Shown one piece after another: positions 1-8,679 of a DNA stretch of 18,439 nucleotides. The notes under the pieces were generated by a model. The model was given only the letters and a program-made list of their open reading frames with translations, did no database searches and was not told the origin of the DNA. The stretch's first letter is position 1. The number at the start of each line of letters is the position of its first letter. A program made the translations under genes and the position numbers. Source of the DNA: Chrysochromulina parva (taxonomy: Eukaryota; Haptophyta; Prymnesiales; Chrysochromulinaceae). The stretch lies in assembly GCA_002887195.1 (NCBI GenBank), contig PJAB01000985.1, positions 1 through 18,439 on the forward strand, written 5' to 3'.

Positions 1-141
1 CTCAGTGGCACTCAGTGGCAATCAGTGGCACTCAGTGGCAATCAGTGGCACTCAGTGGCACTCAGTGGCAATCAGTGGCACTCAGTGGCACTCAGTGGCA
101 CTCAGTGGCACTCAGTGGCAATCAGTGGCAATCAGTGGCAC
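1..141 (-). other. Intron 14 (5' part), pure decamer array leaving the window
   Basis: After ...IAAQA and one further base, a GTGCCACTGAT donor opens into 14 near-perfect copies of a 10-bp unit (plus strand mtcagtggca, M = A or C), which continue to position 1. The phase-1 C|GT junction matches introns 5, 6 and 12. The acceptor is outside the window. Plus-strand ORFs here are artefacts of the repeat. Confidence 0.75.
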
Positions 142-3100
142 GCGCCTGGGCCGCGATCGCCTCCGCCTCATGTTGCTTGCGACGCGCCTCATGCGCCGCG
201 GCTCGCGCCGCATCGAGCTCGGCACGTAACGTCTCCTCTGCCTCCGTGCCGGCTGCCTCGGCCGTTGACCCAGCCGCCGCCGCCGCGCGTCGCTGAAGCA
301 CCTCGCGCTCAGCGGCCCGAAGCGTCTCGCGGAGCGCGCACAGCTGCTGACGTGCTGACGAACCTCGGCGCTCAGCGAGCTCGAGTCGAGCTGCGAGCCT
401 CTCGTGGGCGAGCTTCTGTGCGGACACCTCGGTCACCATGGCGCTCACCTGATGACGGACGCCATCGGATACGCAGTCAGGGAGGCCCTCAGAGGCAATC
501 AAGGCAATCAAGGCACTCACCTGAGAAGGCAGGTCGGAGGCGGCGAGCACCCCACGCAGGATGCGTGTCTCGACCCACGAGCGCACTCGCTCCTCCGCAT
601 CCCACGGCAACTCCGCCTCGGCGCCGCCGCCACCCCCGCCGCTGCCGCCGCCGCTGCCGCCGCCACCGCCGCCGCCACCTCCGCCACCGCCGCCGCCGCC
701 GCCGCCCTCGGCGCCCCCCTCGTTGCTCTCAGTGGTTGCCTCGAGGCTGCTCTGTAGGCTTTGACGCAGCTGCGCCGCCTCCGCCGCCGTCGCCGCCAGC
801 CGATGACGCAGCGCCGACTGCGCCTCACGCGACAGACGCAGCTGTGAGCCGAGCACACTCAGCCGCTCATCCGCCGCACGCAGCTGGACCGCGAGAGCGC
901 CGTCCTGGGCGGCATGCGCCTCGACGAGCTGTCGCTGCACCAGCCGCAGCTGCGCCTCGGCCACCGCCCGCCCGACTGCGTGCCGCTCGAGCGCAGGCTC
1001 GGCGGCCTCGAGCCTACGACGATCGGCCTCGGCCTGGGCGAGCAGGATCTCGTACTCTCGCAGGGTACGCCCGTACTGCTCGTTGTGCTGCACGAGCAGC
1101 GTGCGCAGCAGCCCGAGTGCACCTGATGAAGGAGGCCATCAGTCGCAATGAGAGGCAATGAGAGGCAATCCGAGGCTATCACAGCGAGCTGCGTGCGCAG
1201 CAGCCCGAGCGCACCGTCCGCCTCGTCCACGCTGACGAGCCGCGGAGCGCCGTGCTGAGCGGGCCGTTGAGCGCCGTGTGGAGCCGAGGGGGCGACGGAG
1301 CCAACGGTCGAGGGCGCTCTCGAACCGCTCAGCACGGCGCCTCCGCGCTCGGAGCCCGGGGCCGTTTTGACGAAACCTTGGCCCGAGGCCGGCGTGGCCA
1401 TGAGAGAGTTCCACGAAGCTTCCGATGTCGCACCGTCGCCGGCGGCGGAGGCGTCGTGATGGGCGCCGTCGATGGACGCCGCTTCGTCAGTCGCGGCGGC
1501 CGAGGAGGCGCTGTGCTGGGCGCTGTGCGAGCGCCGCCGGATGGCCAATCGCACCTCTTCCACAGCGAGCAGCAGGCTCTCGCGTACCTGATGAAGGAGG
1601 CCATCAGTCGCAATGAGAGAGGCACTCCGAGGCCATCAGAGCGAGCAGCAGGCTCTCGCGCACCGCTGCGAGAGGCAATGAGGCAATCAGAGGCAATCAG
1701 AGGCAATCAGAGGCAATCAGAGCCAATCAGAGCCAATCAGAGGCAATCACAGCGTACCGCTGCGAGAGGCGAGGCAGCCATGCTGATCACAGAGCTCACG
1801 GCGCCGCCTGTTGAGCTCGCGCCGGCCGCGGCGTCGCCACCGGCCGCGGCCGCGGCGGCGGCGGCGGTGGCCGCGACGGCGGCGCCGTGGAGCGCCGCGC
1901 CGCCGCCACCGTGTGCCGTGCCGGCGGCGGCGGCGGCGTCGCGCGCATCAGCGAGCTGCTCCCTCAGCTCCAGGATCTGCTCGTGCATGCTGCGCGAGGC
2001 CTTGGCGTGCTGCTCGCGCTCGGCGCCCAGCTGCGCCGCATGCCGCTGCTGGAGGGCGCTCATCTGCTGCTGCGTCGCCTGCTGCTGCGCGTCGAGCGCC
2101 GCGCGTGCGCGCTCGCTCTGTGCGTAGCGCTCCTCAGCGGCGCGCAGCTCGGAGGTGAGCTCGGAGTGCTCGCGTTTCGCCGCGAGGGCATCCGCCGCAT
2201 GCGCCTCCTCGGCTTCACGAAGCACGGCCACCTCGACGCGCAGCACGCGCTCCGTCTCACGCGCCTCGGCGAGCAGATGCGCCGACTGCGCCGCCTGTGC
2301 CACCGCTGCCTCGAGCTGTGAAGAGCTCTCGGACAGCCGTTGGTGTGAACGCGCCTGCACGGCCTGGCATGCCGAGAGCTGTGCTCCGAGAGTCGCCACG
2401 TGGCAATTAGTGCAATCAGTGGCAATTAGTGCAATCAGTGGCAATTAGTGCAATCAGTGGCAATTAGTGCTCCAAGAGTCGCCACGTGGCAATTTTGATG
2501 AGTGGACATGAAGAGGCAATCAAGGGGCCATCAAGAGGCCATCGAGGGGCCATCGAGGGGCAATCACCTGAGCTCCGAGGGAGATGAGATGAGAAGGCAA
2601 TCAAGGTCATCATGGCAATCACCTGAGCTCCGAGGGAGATGAGATGACGCTGCCCATCCGAATCGGAGCCGTCGCCACTACGCGTCGCCTCGAGCGTCTC
2701 GGTCAAGATGGCGACCTGGACAGTTCGCTCCTGCAGCGCCGCGCTCACCTGATGGGGGGGGCGATCAAGGGTCATCAGTGGCCATCAGCATGCAACTCCG
2801 TGGACAGTTCGCTCCTGCAGCGCCGCGCTCACCGCCGCCGCCTCGAAGATGGCAGCCTCGGCGGCCGCACGCGCGCGCCGTGCCTCGTCCGTGATGGACG
2901 CTTCGCGCGCTGCGGACGCCGCAGCGGCGCTCGAGAGCTCACGCTGCAGCGCACGCACTGCGCCGTCCGCGCGCGCCTCCCGCAGACGGCCGGCCGCCCG
3001 TTCAGCCATCAGCTCGTCCAGCGCGCCCGCAGCCTTGCGTGCCGCCAGTCGAGCGTCACCAAGCTCCGCGAGATGAGCCGCTTCAGTCTGCAGACGTTCA

Positions 3101-6100
3101 CGCGCGGCCACCTCGCGCGCGTCGTGTAGGGCGGCCTCCAGTCGCCCCCCCTCAGCGCCCGCGATTTGAATCGCTTCGGCGCGCGCCCGTTCGCGCGCGT
3201 CCAGAGCCGCCAGACGCTCGCGTAGCCCGAGGCACTCGGTGCGCAGCGCGTCGGCTTCGGCGAGGGAGCTCGAGAGCTGCTGCTGGAGCGAGTGCGCGCG
3301 ATGGCGGGAGAGGGTCGCCACCTCCGTCTCCTGCTCCGCTCGCGCGCCGCTCACCTGATGGGGGGGGCAATCAAGGATCATCAGAGGCCATCAGCATTCA
3401 ACTCCGTCTCCTGCTCCGCTCGCGCGCCGCTCACCTGATGGGGGGGGGCAATCAAGGGTCATCAGAGGCCATCAGCATGCAACTCTGTCTCCTGCTCCGC
3501 TCGCGCGCCGCTCACCTGCTCCGCGACCGCGACGGCCGCGAGACGCTTCTTAAGAGACGTGATCTCATCGCGCTGCTTGAGTAGCAGGGACTCGGTCAAC
3601 CGCTGCTGCACGTTGGCGCTGCTGCCCGTCACAACGCTCAGCCCGACGCCACGCGCGCCGTGATGGGCGCCGCTGCCGCCGCCGCCGCCGCCGCCGCCGC
3701 CGCTGCTGCTGATGGCGTCGGCGCCGCCGCTGGCACGGCGAGCGCCGCGCCCGCCGGCGCGGCCGGTGCGCCCAGCATGAGCGTCGTGGTGGGCACTCGC
3801 CTTGGCCTCCCTGGCGCCCATCACGACGCTCTGGTCATGACCTGCCTTATTAGGAAGGACATGGCCTGACGAAATCCCCCCGTCGGCGGCGCCGGGCCCA
3901 CGCTCAGGACGGCGCTCGACCGCCCCATGCTCCGGCGCGTCCGAGGCCGCCCAGGACGGCGCGTCCGAGGCCGCCCAGGACGGCGCGTCCGAGGCCGCCC
4001 AGAGCTCGGCTTCGCGCGCTTCGGCGGCGATCAATTGGACCTCGGCCTCAGCCAGCCGGTGGCGCATCGACGACTCGGCCAGCTGGGCGGCCGAGAGGCG
4101 CGTCGACACCTCCGCGAGGGCCGCATGCAGCTCCGACTTGGACGAGAGGAGGCGCACCTGCAATCAACGGCAATCAGTGGTCATCAGTGGCAATCAGTGG
4201 TCATGAGTGGCAATCAGAGGCGTTCGGCATGCAGCTCCGACTTGGACTCACCCCTGCAATCAACGGCAATCTGAGTCTCGTCTCGCCATCAGAGGCCATC
4301 AGAGGCCATCAGAGGCCCTCACCTGCTCCTCGAGCAATCTGAGTTTCGTCTCTCCATCAGAGGCCATCAGAGGCCATCAGAGGCCCTCACCTGCTCCTCG
4401 AGCAATCTGAGTTTCGTCTCGCCGTCGTGCTGGTGGTTACGCCAGCGCCGCTCCGCCTCCTCGAGTTGACGAGACTTTGCGCGCATCTCGTCCGCCGAGC
4501 TCTTCGCACTCAGCTTGGCCTGCGCCGCGAGTGTCGCCAGCTGCGCGCGCGCCTCGGCCAGCTCGACCGCTTGGGACTGGACGGCCGCCTCGAGTGCAGG
4601 CACCTGCTCCGCCAGCTGCGCATCGAGGAGCTGCCGGCGCACGCGGTGCGGCGGCGTCGAGCGCGCCGTCGCGAGCACCTCGTACTGGTGGGCCGCCACC
4701 GCCGCCTGCCGCACGCTCGTCTCGCCGCCGTCGTGGGCGCCAGTGGCCTGGTGCGCCGCCGCCGCATGGTGCGCCAGGGCAGAGGAGGCGGCGTCGACGG
4801 CCTGCTGCAGCTGCTCTATCTGGCGGCTCGTCGCGCTCGCGCCGTCGTGGGCGCCGCCTTGGGCCTCGTCCTCGTCTTCCTCCTCGTCCGCCTCGGCGCT
4901 CAGGACGGCGCGCGCCATCGTGGGCGGCGGCGGCGGAGCTGTCTGCGTCGACGATCTCTGGGTGAGTAGGAGCTGCTGCTGCTGATGCTGCTGCTCGCGC
5001 TGGAGGGTCTGCTGCTCGATGAGCGAGAGGCGCGCGCTCGTCTCGGCGCTCTTCAGTTGGGAGAGGCGCGCACCTGTAGCAATTAGTGGCAATCAGTGGC
5101 AATCAGTGGCCATTAGTGGCCATCAGTGGCAATTAGTGGCAATCAGTGGAAATTAGTGGCCATGCGTGGCCATCAGTGGCCATCAGTGGCAATCAGTGGC
5201 AATCAGTGGCAATCGGTGGCCATGCGTGGCCATCAGTGCCCATCAGTGGCCATCAGTTGCCATCAGTGGCCATCAGTGGCCATCAGTGTCAATCAATGGC
5301 CATCAATCGCCACCAGTCGCCATCAGTCGCCATCAGTGCCGCCATCAGTTGGGGAGCGCAGCGCACTCATCCGATGCAGCAAGTCTTGTTGCTCCGCGAG
5401 CTGTGCCGCATGCATTGCCTCCCGTCTCGACTCGGCCTCCGCGGCGGCGTCCAGTTGCTCGCGTAGGTGGCGTGACTGCTCCTTGGTGGCCCCGAGGGCG
5501 GCCTCGAGCTTCTTCACGCGCTCGGATTCGGTCGCGAGCGCCGCACCTGTGGCAATTAGTGGCAATTAGTGGCAATTAGTGGCAATTAGTGGCAATCAGC
5601 CGAGCTTCTTCGCGCGCTCGGATTCGGTCGCGAGCGCCGCACGCGCGTCCTCGAGCGAGCTCTGCGTGGAGGCCAGCTGCTCGTCGCGTTCGGCGAGCTG
5701 TCTGGCGATCGACTCGAGTTGTGCATTGGCCTTGGCGAGCTGCTTCTGCTGTGCGGCGCGGTCGGCGTTCCGATCGGCCTGCGAGATGATGAGGGAGGCC
5801 ATCAGCGTCTCATCGGAGGCTATCAGAGGGCAATCAGCGATCAAAGTGCAATCATGGTGCAATCCGAGGCAATCCGAGGCAATCATAGGCCAATCAGGGA
5901 GGCACGATCTCGAGTGATCTCGAGTGATCTCGAGTGATCTCGAGTTTCGTCTCACCTCGGCCGCATCGACCTTAGCATTCGCCTCGACGAGGGCCTGGCG
6001 CGCTTGGCCGAGCTCGAGCACGAGCTGCGTCACCTGCAAGATGATGCGGGAGGCCATCAGAGTGCAATCAGAGTGCAATCAGATTGCCATCAGAGTGCCA

Positions 6101-8679
6101 TCAGAGTGCAATCAGAGTGCAATCAGAGGCCGAGCTCGAGCGCGAGATGCGTCACCTCCGCGCGCCCCCAGTCCTCATCGCCTCCCTCCGCCACCAGCCC
6201 AGCGGCGGTGGCTGCGGGCGCGCGCGCGTGGCTAATGGACGCAGCCACGGTGGCGGCGCGCTTGCTCACGATGTCCGCCGCGGCGCCCGCCGCGGCGCCC
6301 GCCGCAGCGCCCGCCGCAGCGCCCGCCTCGGCCGACGCCTTCGCCTTGGTGGACCCTTTCCCATCGGCGCGTCGTGCCGGGCGCCCGGCGGCGCGGCCGA
6401 GGGCCACCCTCTCGAGGCGCGCCTCCTCGGACGCCCGGTACGGCGCCTCGTCCACCGCGGCCAGCGTGCCCAGGTTGAACATGGACGCCCGATACGGCGC
6501 GCGCGCCGTTCCGGCGCCGCCTCCGGTCACGTCGGCGGGACCGAGCGCCGTGTCGAGCGCCGTATGGAGCGCCGTGTCGAGCGCCTCGGCGTCGGCGGCG
6601 GCCCCGATTGCGGGGCCCATCAGCGCGATGCCGGAGCGCTCGAGGCTCTGCGCGATGAGCGCATCGAGCTGCCGATCGCGCGCCCTGAGCGCCGCCTCGA
6701 GCGCCTCGATCCGCGCCTCGCGAGATCGAATCTGGTGCTCCGTCTCCTTCTCGTCCGCAACGGTCGACTCGACGAGACCGTACAGCCGCTGCTCACGCTG
6801 CTCAAGCTCGGCGACCACCTGATGGAGGCAATCAGATGTGCAATCAGATGTGCAATCAGCATGCATTTGGATGGAAGCGCTGCTCGAGCTCCGCGACCAC
6901 CTGATGATGGAGGCCATCAGACGCACTCAGAGACGCCATCAGACGCAATCAGACGCACTCAGACGCACTCAGACGCTCCTGCGGCCTCACCTTCGCATGG
7001 GCCGCGCGCTCGGCTTGCAGGTGCGAGATCGCGAGATGGCAATCATTGGCAATCATTGGCAATCATTGACTCACCTTCGCATGGGCCGCGCGCTCGGCTT
7101 GCAGGTGCGAGATCGCGAGATTATATTCCTCGAGCTCCGACCGGCATGCGCTCGCCTGCGCCTGCGCCTCGGTGCATGCTGCCTCCGCCTCGGCGCGTTC
7201 GATGCGCAGCCGCTCTGCCTCCGCCGCACGCTCGTGCAGCTCAACACGGCGCTCGTGCAGCTCTCGAGTCAGCCTCTCTTCGCGTTCGGTGGCCTCGTGC
7301 AGCTGACTGGTTGTGCGCTCCACCTGCACTCCGAGGCACTCGAATGGCAGTCAGAGAGGCCATCAGAGCGACAATCAGAGGCAATCAGAGGCAATCAGAG
7401 CGGCAATCAGAGGCAATCAGAGCGGCAATCAGAGCGGCAATCAGAGGCAATCAGAGCGGCAATCAGAGGCAATCAGCGGCCATCCGAGGCCATCCGAGGC
7501 CCGCACCTGGGCTGTGAGCTCACGGATCCGTTGGTGGGCTGCATGAAGGGCACGGGACACCTCCCCTTGGGATGCCTCCCCTTGCTCCCTCCTCGCGACC
7601 TCGGCAACCACTTCTAAAGCACCACGCTCGTCGCGCTGCTGCAGCTGCAGCTGCTGCTCCGCCGCCGCCGCCTGCAGCATCTCGACGACGCCGAGGAGCT
7701 GCGCGATCTCGGCGTCCTTTGCATGCAACACGGCGAGCACGCGCGCCGATTTGGCCTCGTCCTCTTGACGCATGCATTGGATGAGACGGCGCAGGTCGGG
7801 GGCGGCCTGCTCGTCGACCATCGCGTGCTGCTGCACACTTAGCCGCTCCGCCTCGGCGCGCGAGTGCGCGAGCTCGGACGCGGTGATCGCGACCTCGCGC
7901 TGCAGAGCTTGATTGCTCTCATCAAGCTGGGCCAGCTGCTCGAAAACGTCGGTGGGAGCGATGGCGGCGGCGGTGGCGCCCGGCACGACGCCTGCCAGGG
8001 GCGCGCCCGGCAAGGTGGCCTCCAAGGACGACTGCGCAGGCCACGGCCACGCGTCCTGCCCGGCTGGCAGACCGACCGGTGCCGGTAGGTGCGCCCTCTC
8101 GGCGCTCCACTCGGCGCTCGTCTCGGCGCTCCACTCGGCGGCGGCGGCAGCAGCCGCAGCAGCCTGCGCCTCGATCGCGCCTCCCGCCGACGAGGCCGCA
8201 GTCGCTGCGGCGGGCTCCGCAGGAGCGGCGGAGTCGCCGACCGATGGGCGAGCTGCAGCCGGCGTGAGCATGGCAAAGAAGCGCTGCACGCCAAAGTTGG
8301 ACCGAATGGTGAAGCTATCCTTGACCGGGCCGCCGGCGCTCGCCGCGCCTGCGCCGCCCGGCCTCCTGGGAACGGGTAAGGTCGTCATCTTGAGTCGTAC
8401 CTCGACGGCCTCCGTGTCTCGGGCGCCGATGGTGAGCGACGCCGGCTCGGTCGTGTAGCGCTCAGGGTTGCCGGGCTTGATGGTCACCTCCATCGGAGTT
8501 GGCAACGGGTTCGTGAGGGTCAGTCGGCGCGTGTATAGCACGCCAGCCCTTGCGTGATTGAACAGGAGCGTTTCCGTGGAGAGTCGCAGCAGGTGGGACG
8601 GATTGAGCGGCCTGGACTCGGCACTTTCCAAGTCCGCTGCTGGCACTGGTGCGGCGCACTGCGGCGCCGATGGCAGCAT
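1..8679 (-). CDS. Giant MSP/ASH-like plus coiled-coil protein, 14 exons, 3' end off window
   Basis: Exons (minus strand, high to low): 8679-7507, 7323-7075, 6818-6156, 6033-5956, 5778-5643, 5546-5367, 5073-4391, 4157-3516, 3354-2833, 2748-2623, 2378-1758, 1587-1215, 1122-521, 448-142. Every junction is GT-AG, and the joined 6,355 nt stay open, so the model checks itself. Residues about 25-140 look like an MSP/ASH (PapD-like) beta domain: LLFNHARAG, LTLTNPLPTPMEV, ERYTTEPASLTI, then FGVQRFF. Such domains occur in centrosomal and ciliary proteins. The rest is Glu/Gln/Arg/Ala/Leu-rich heptad sequence, broken by Gly and Ala tracts. A cytoskeletal or centriolar scaffold role is inference; I recognise no specific orthologue. 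Start: ATG 8679 has G at -3 and lies just before the beta domain. An in-frame ATG at 8856 would add 59 basic residues and cannot be excluded. No stop is reached in the window. Confidence 0.85.
449..520 (-). other. Intron 13 (72 bp, phase 0), in-frame and stop-free
   Basis: Donor TCTCAG|GTGAGTGCC, acceptor CATCAG|GTGAGCGCC. The junctions share only about 12 nt (441-452 and 513-524). Length is divisible by three with no stop, so retention would add 24 residues. Splicing is inferred from the decamers (caatcaaggcaatcaagg) and from similarity to the other introns. Confidence 0.65.
621..710. repeat. GCC/CCG tract encoding poly-Gly in the coiled-coil gene
   Basis: An imperfect GCC-trinucleotide run. 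On the coding (minus) strand it gives about 27 Gly with two Ser interruptions, lying in exon 13 between two helical stretches. It is likely a flexible linker and prone to length change. Confidence 0.85.
1123..1214 (-). other. Intron 12 (92 bp, phase 1), flanked by 29-bp repeat
   Basis: Joins ...SVDEADG to ALGLLRTLLVQHNE (G|GT). Positions 1094-1122 and 1186-1214 match at 27 of 29; period 92 equals the intron length. The insert is decamers ending GGCCTCCTTCATCAG on the sense strand. Confidence 0.88.
1588..1757 (-). other. Intron 11 (170 bp, phase 0)
   Basis: Joins ...SMAASPLAA to VRESLLLAVEEV. The downstream exon start (1564-1587) recurs at 1640-1663 (period 76), and the donor-side exon end (1752-1770) recurs at 1658-1676 (period 94). 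The two periods add up to the intron length, so one internal chimeric copy of the unspliced junction is preserved. The rest is aggcaatcag decamers. Confidence 0.83.
2379..2622 (-). other. Intron 10 (244 bp, phase 0)
   Basis: Joins ...LISLGAQ to LSACQAVQ. The donor junction block is repeated exactly (2559-2592 and 2614-2647, period 55). The acceptor region (gctccgagagtcgcc) is also duplicated inside, near 2469. The short motif CTCGGAGCWCAG sits at both ends. The core includes aattagtgcaatcagtggc repeats. Confidence 0.8.
2749..2832 (-). other. Intron 9 (84 bp, phase 0), flanked by perfect 33-bp repeat
   Basis: Joins ...IFEAAA to VSAALQERTVQVA. Positions 2717-2749 and 2801-2833 are identical; period 84 equals the intron length. 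The insert between them is about 51 nt, ending CCCATCAG on the sense strand. Perfect identity suggests a recent origin. Confidence 0.9.
3355..3515 (-). other. Intron 8 (161 bp, phase 0): triplicated splice junction
   Basis: Joins ...AVAVAEQ to VSGARAEQETEVAT. A 36-bp block with the CAG|GTGAGC junction occurs three times: 3322-3357, 3402-3437 and 3483-3518 (periods 80 and 81, at most one mismatch). The middle copy is both a full acceptor and a full donor, so this may equally be two adjacent introns of about 80 nt with a zero-length exon between them. Confidence 0.87.
3667..3712. repeat. GCC/GCT tract encoding Ser-Gly run
   Basis: Trinucleotide repeat in exon 8 giving ISSS followed by about ten Gly on the minus strand. 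It is a second, independent poly-Gly linker in the same protein. Confidence 0.8.
3934..4005. repeat. 24-bp in-frame coding minisatellite (3 copies)
   Basis: Three adjacent 24-bp units with unit starts at 3934, 3958 and 3982. On the coding strand each gives the octapeptide WAASDAPS, so repeat number can change without frame loss. The tract is bounded by helical sequence on the N-terminal side and a low-complexity Gly/Ala/His region on the C-terminal side. Confidence 0.85.
4158..4390 (-). other. Intron 7 (233 bp, phase 0) with tandem donor blocks
   Basis: Joins ...TKLRLLEEQ to VRLLSSKSEL. A 68-bp block carrying the donor junction is tandemly repeated (4285-4352, 4353-4420), with a third partial copy near 4266-4284. 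An exon segment at 4123-4143 recurs inside the intron at 4227-4247. Use of the inner donor at 4322 would add 68 nt and shift the frame, so the outer donor is preferred. Confidence 0.82.
5074..5366 (-). other. Intron 6 (293 bp, phase 1), decamer-rich, flanked by imperfect repeat
   Basis: Joins ...LLHRMS to ARLSQLKSAE (A|GT). It holds a long array of catcagtggc/aatcagtggc decamers from about 5079 to 5350. The 5' end of the intron (5346-5366) and the start of the downstream exon (5054-5073) are imperfect copies of about 20 nt. Confidence 0.85.
5547..5642 (-). other. Intron 5 (96 bp, phase 1), flanked by 42-bp direct repeat
   Basis: Joins ...SSLEDAR to AALATESERVKKLE within codon C|GT. The block 5505-5546 (exon) is repeated at 5601-5642 (intron 5' end) with one mismatch. 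Between the copies are only about five ggcaattagt/ggcaatcag units ending in CACAG. This is the cleanest minimal example of the design. Confidence 0.9.
5779..5955 (-). other. Intron 4 (177 bp, phase 0) with two different decamer families
   Basis: Donor GAG|GTGAGACG, acceptor TCGCAG|GCCGAT; joins ...VDAAE to ADRNADRAAQ. It carries irregular caatccgagg-type decamers and, near its 5' end, four perfect copies of gatctcgagt (5906-5945). I see no exon-flank duplication. Confidence 0.8.
6034..6155 (-). other. Intron 3 (122 bp, phase 0), flanked by direct repeat
   Basis: Joins ...DEDWGRAE to VTQLVLELGQ. The first 28 nt of the downstream exon (6006-6033) recur at the intron's 5' end (6128-6155) with two mismatches; period 122 equals the intron length. 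The core is decamers of the caatcagagt type. Confidence 0.87.
6819..7074 (-). other. Intron 2 (256 bp, phase 0) with both junctions duplicated internally
   Basis: Joins ...QAERAAHAK to VVAELEQREQ. The donor-side exon end plus GTGAG occurs twice as an identical 52-bp block (6986-7037 and 7070-7121, period 84). The acceptor-side junction occurs twice (6796-6824 and 6878-6906, period 82, two mismatches). The intron therefore holds two complete donors and two complete CAG|GTGGTCGC acceptors, separated by decamer repeats. Confidence 0.8.
7324..7506 (-). other. Intron 1 of coiled-coil gene (183 bp, phase 0)
   Basis: Donor CAG|GTGCGG, acceptor GTGCAG|GTGGAG; joins ...RIRELTAQ to VERTTSQLHE. The interior is a run of decamers (plus strand ggcaatcaga / cggcaatcag). 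No duplication of flanking exon sequence is visible, unlike most introns of this gene. Confidence 0.85.

Noticed and set aside
1..296. Plus-strand frames with repeated SGNQWHSVA-like peptides
   Set aside because: They arise because a 10-bp repeat has a 30-bp coding period. They lie in an intron of the minus-strand gene.
25..1161. Long plus-strand frame of 378 codons
   Set aside because: It is Arg/Pro/Ala-rich shadow sequence opposite the coiled-coil exons and crosses introns. The minus-strand model keeps one frame over 14 exons.
4437..5102. Alternative minus-strand frame of 221 codons across exon 7
   Set aside because: Its Arg/Gly/Pro composition is that of a GC-rich shadow, and it does not connect to neighbouring exons. 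The other frame gives a coiled coil and joins both sides.
5074..5366. Decamer arrays as a CRISPR array
   Set aside because: Units are 10 bp with no spacers, the genome is eukaryotic, and the array sits between frame-compatible splice sites.
6084..7517. Plus-strand frame of 477 codons
   Set aside because: It is antisense to exons 2-3 and their introns, has repetitive RQSEAIRGN peptides from the decamer, and shows no domain.
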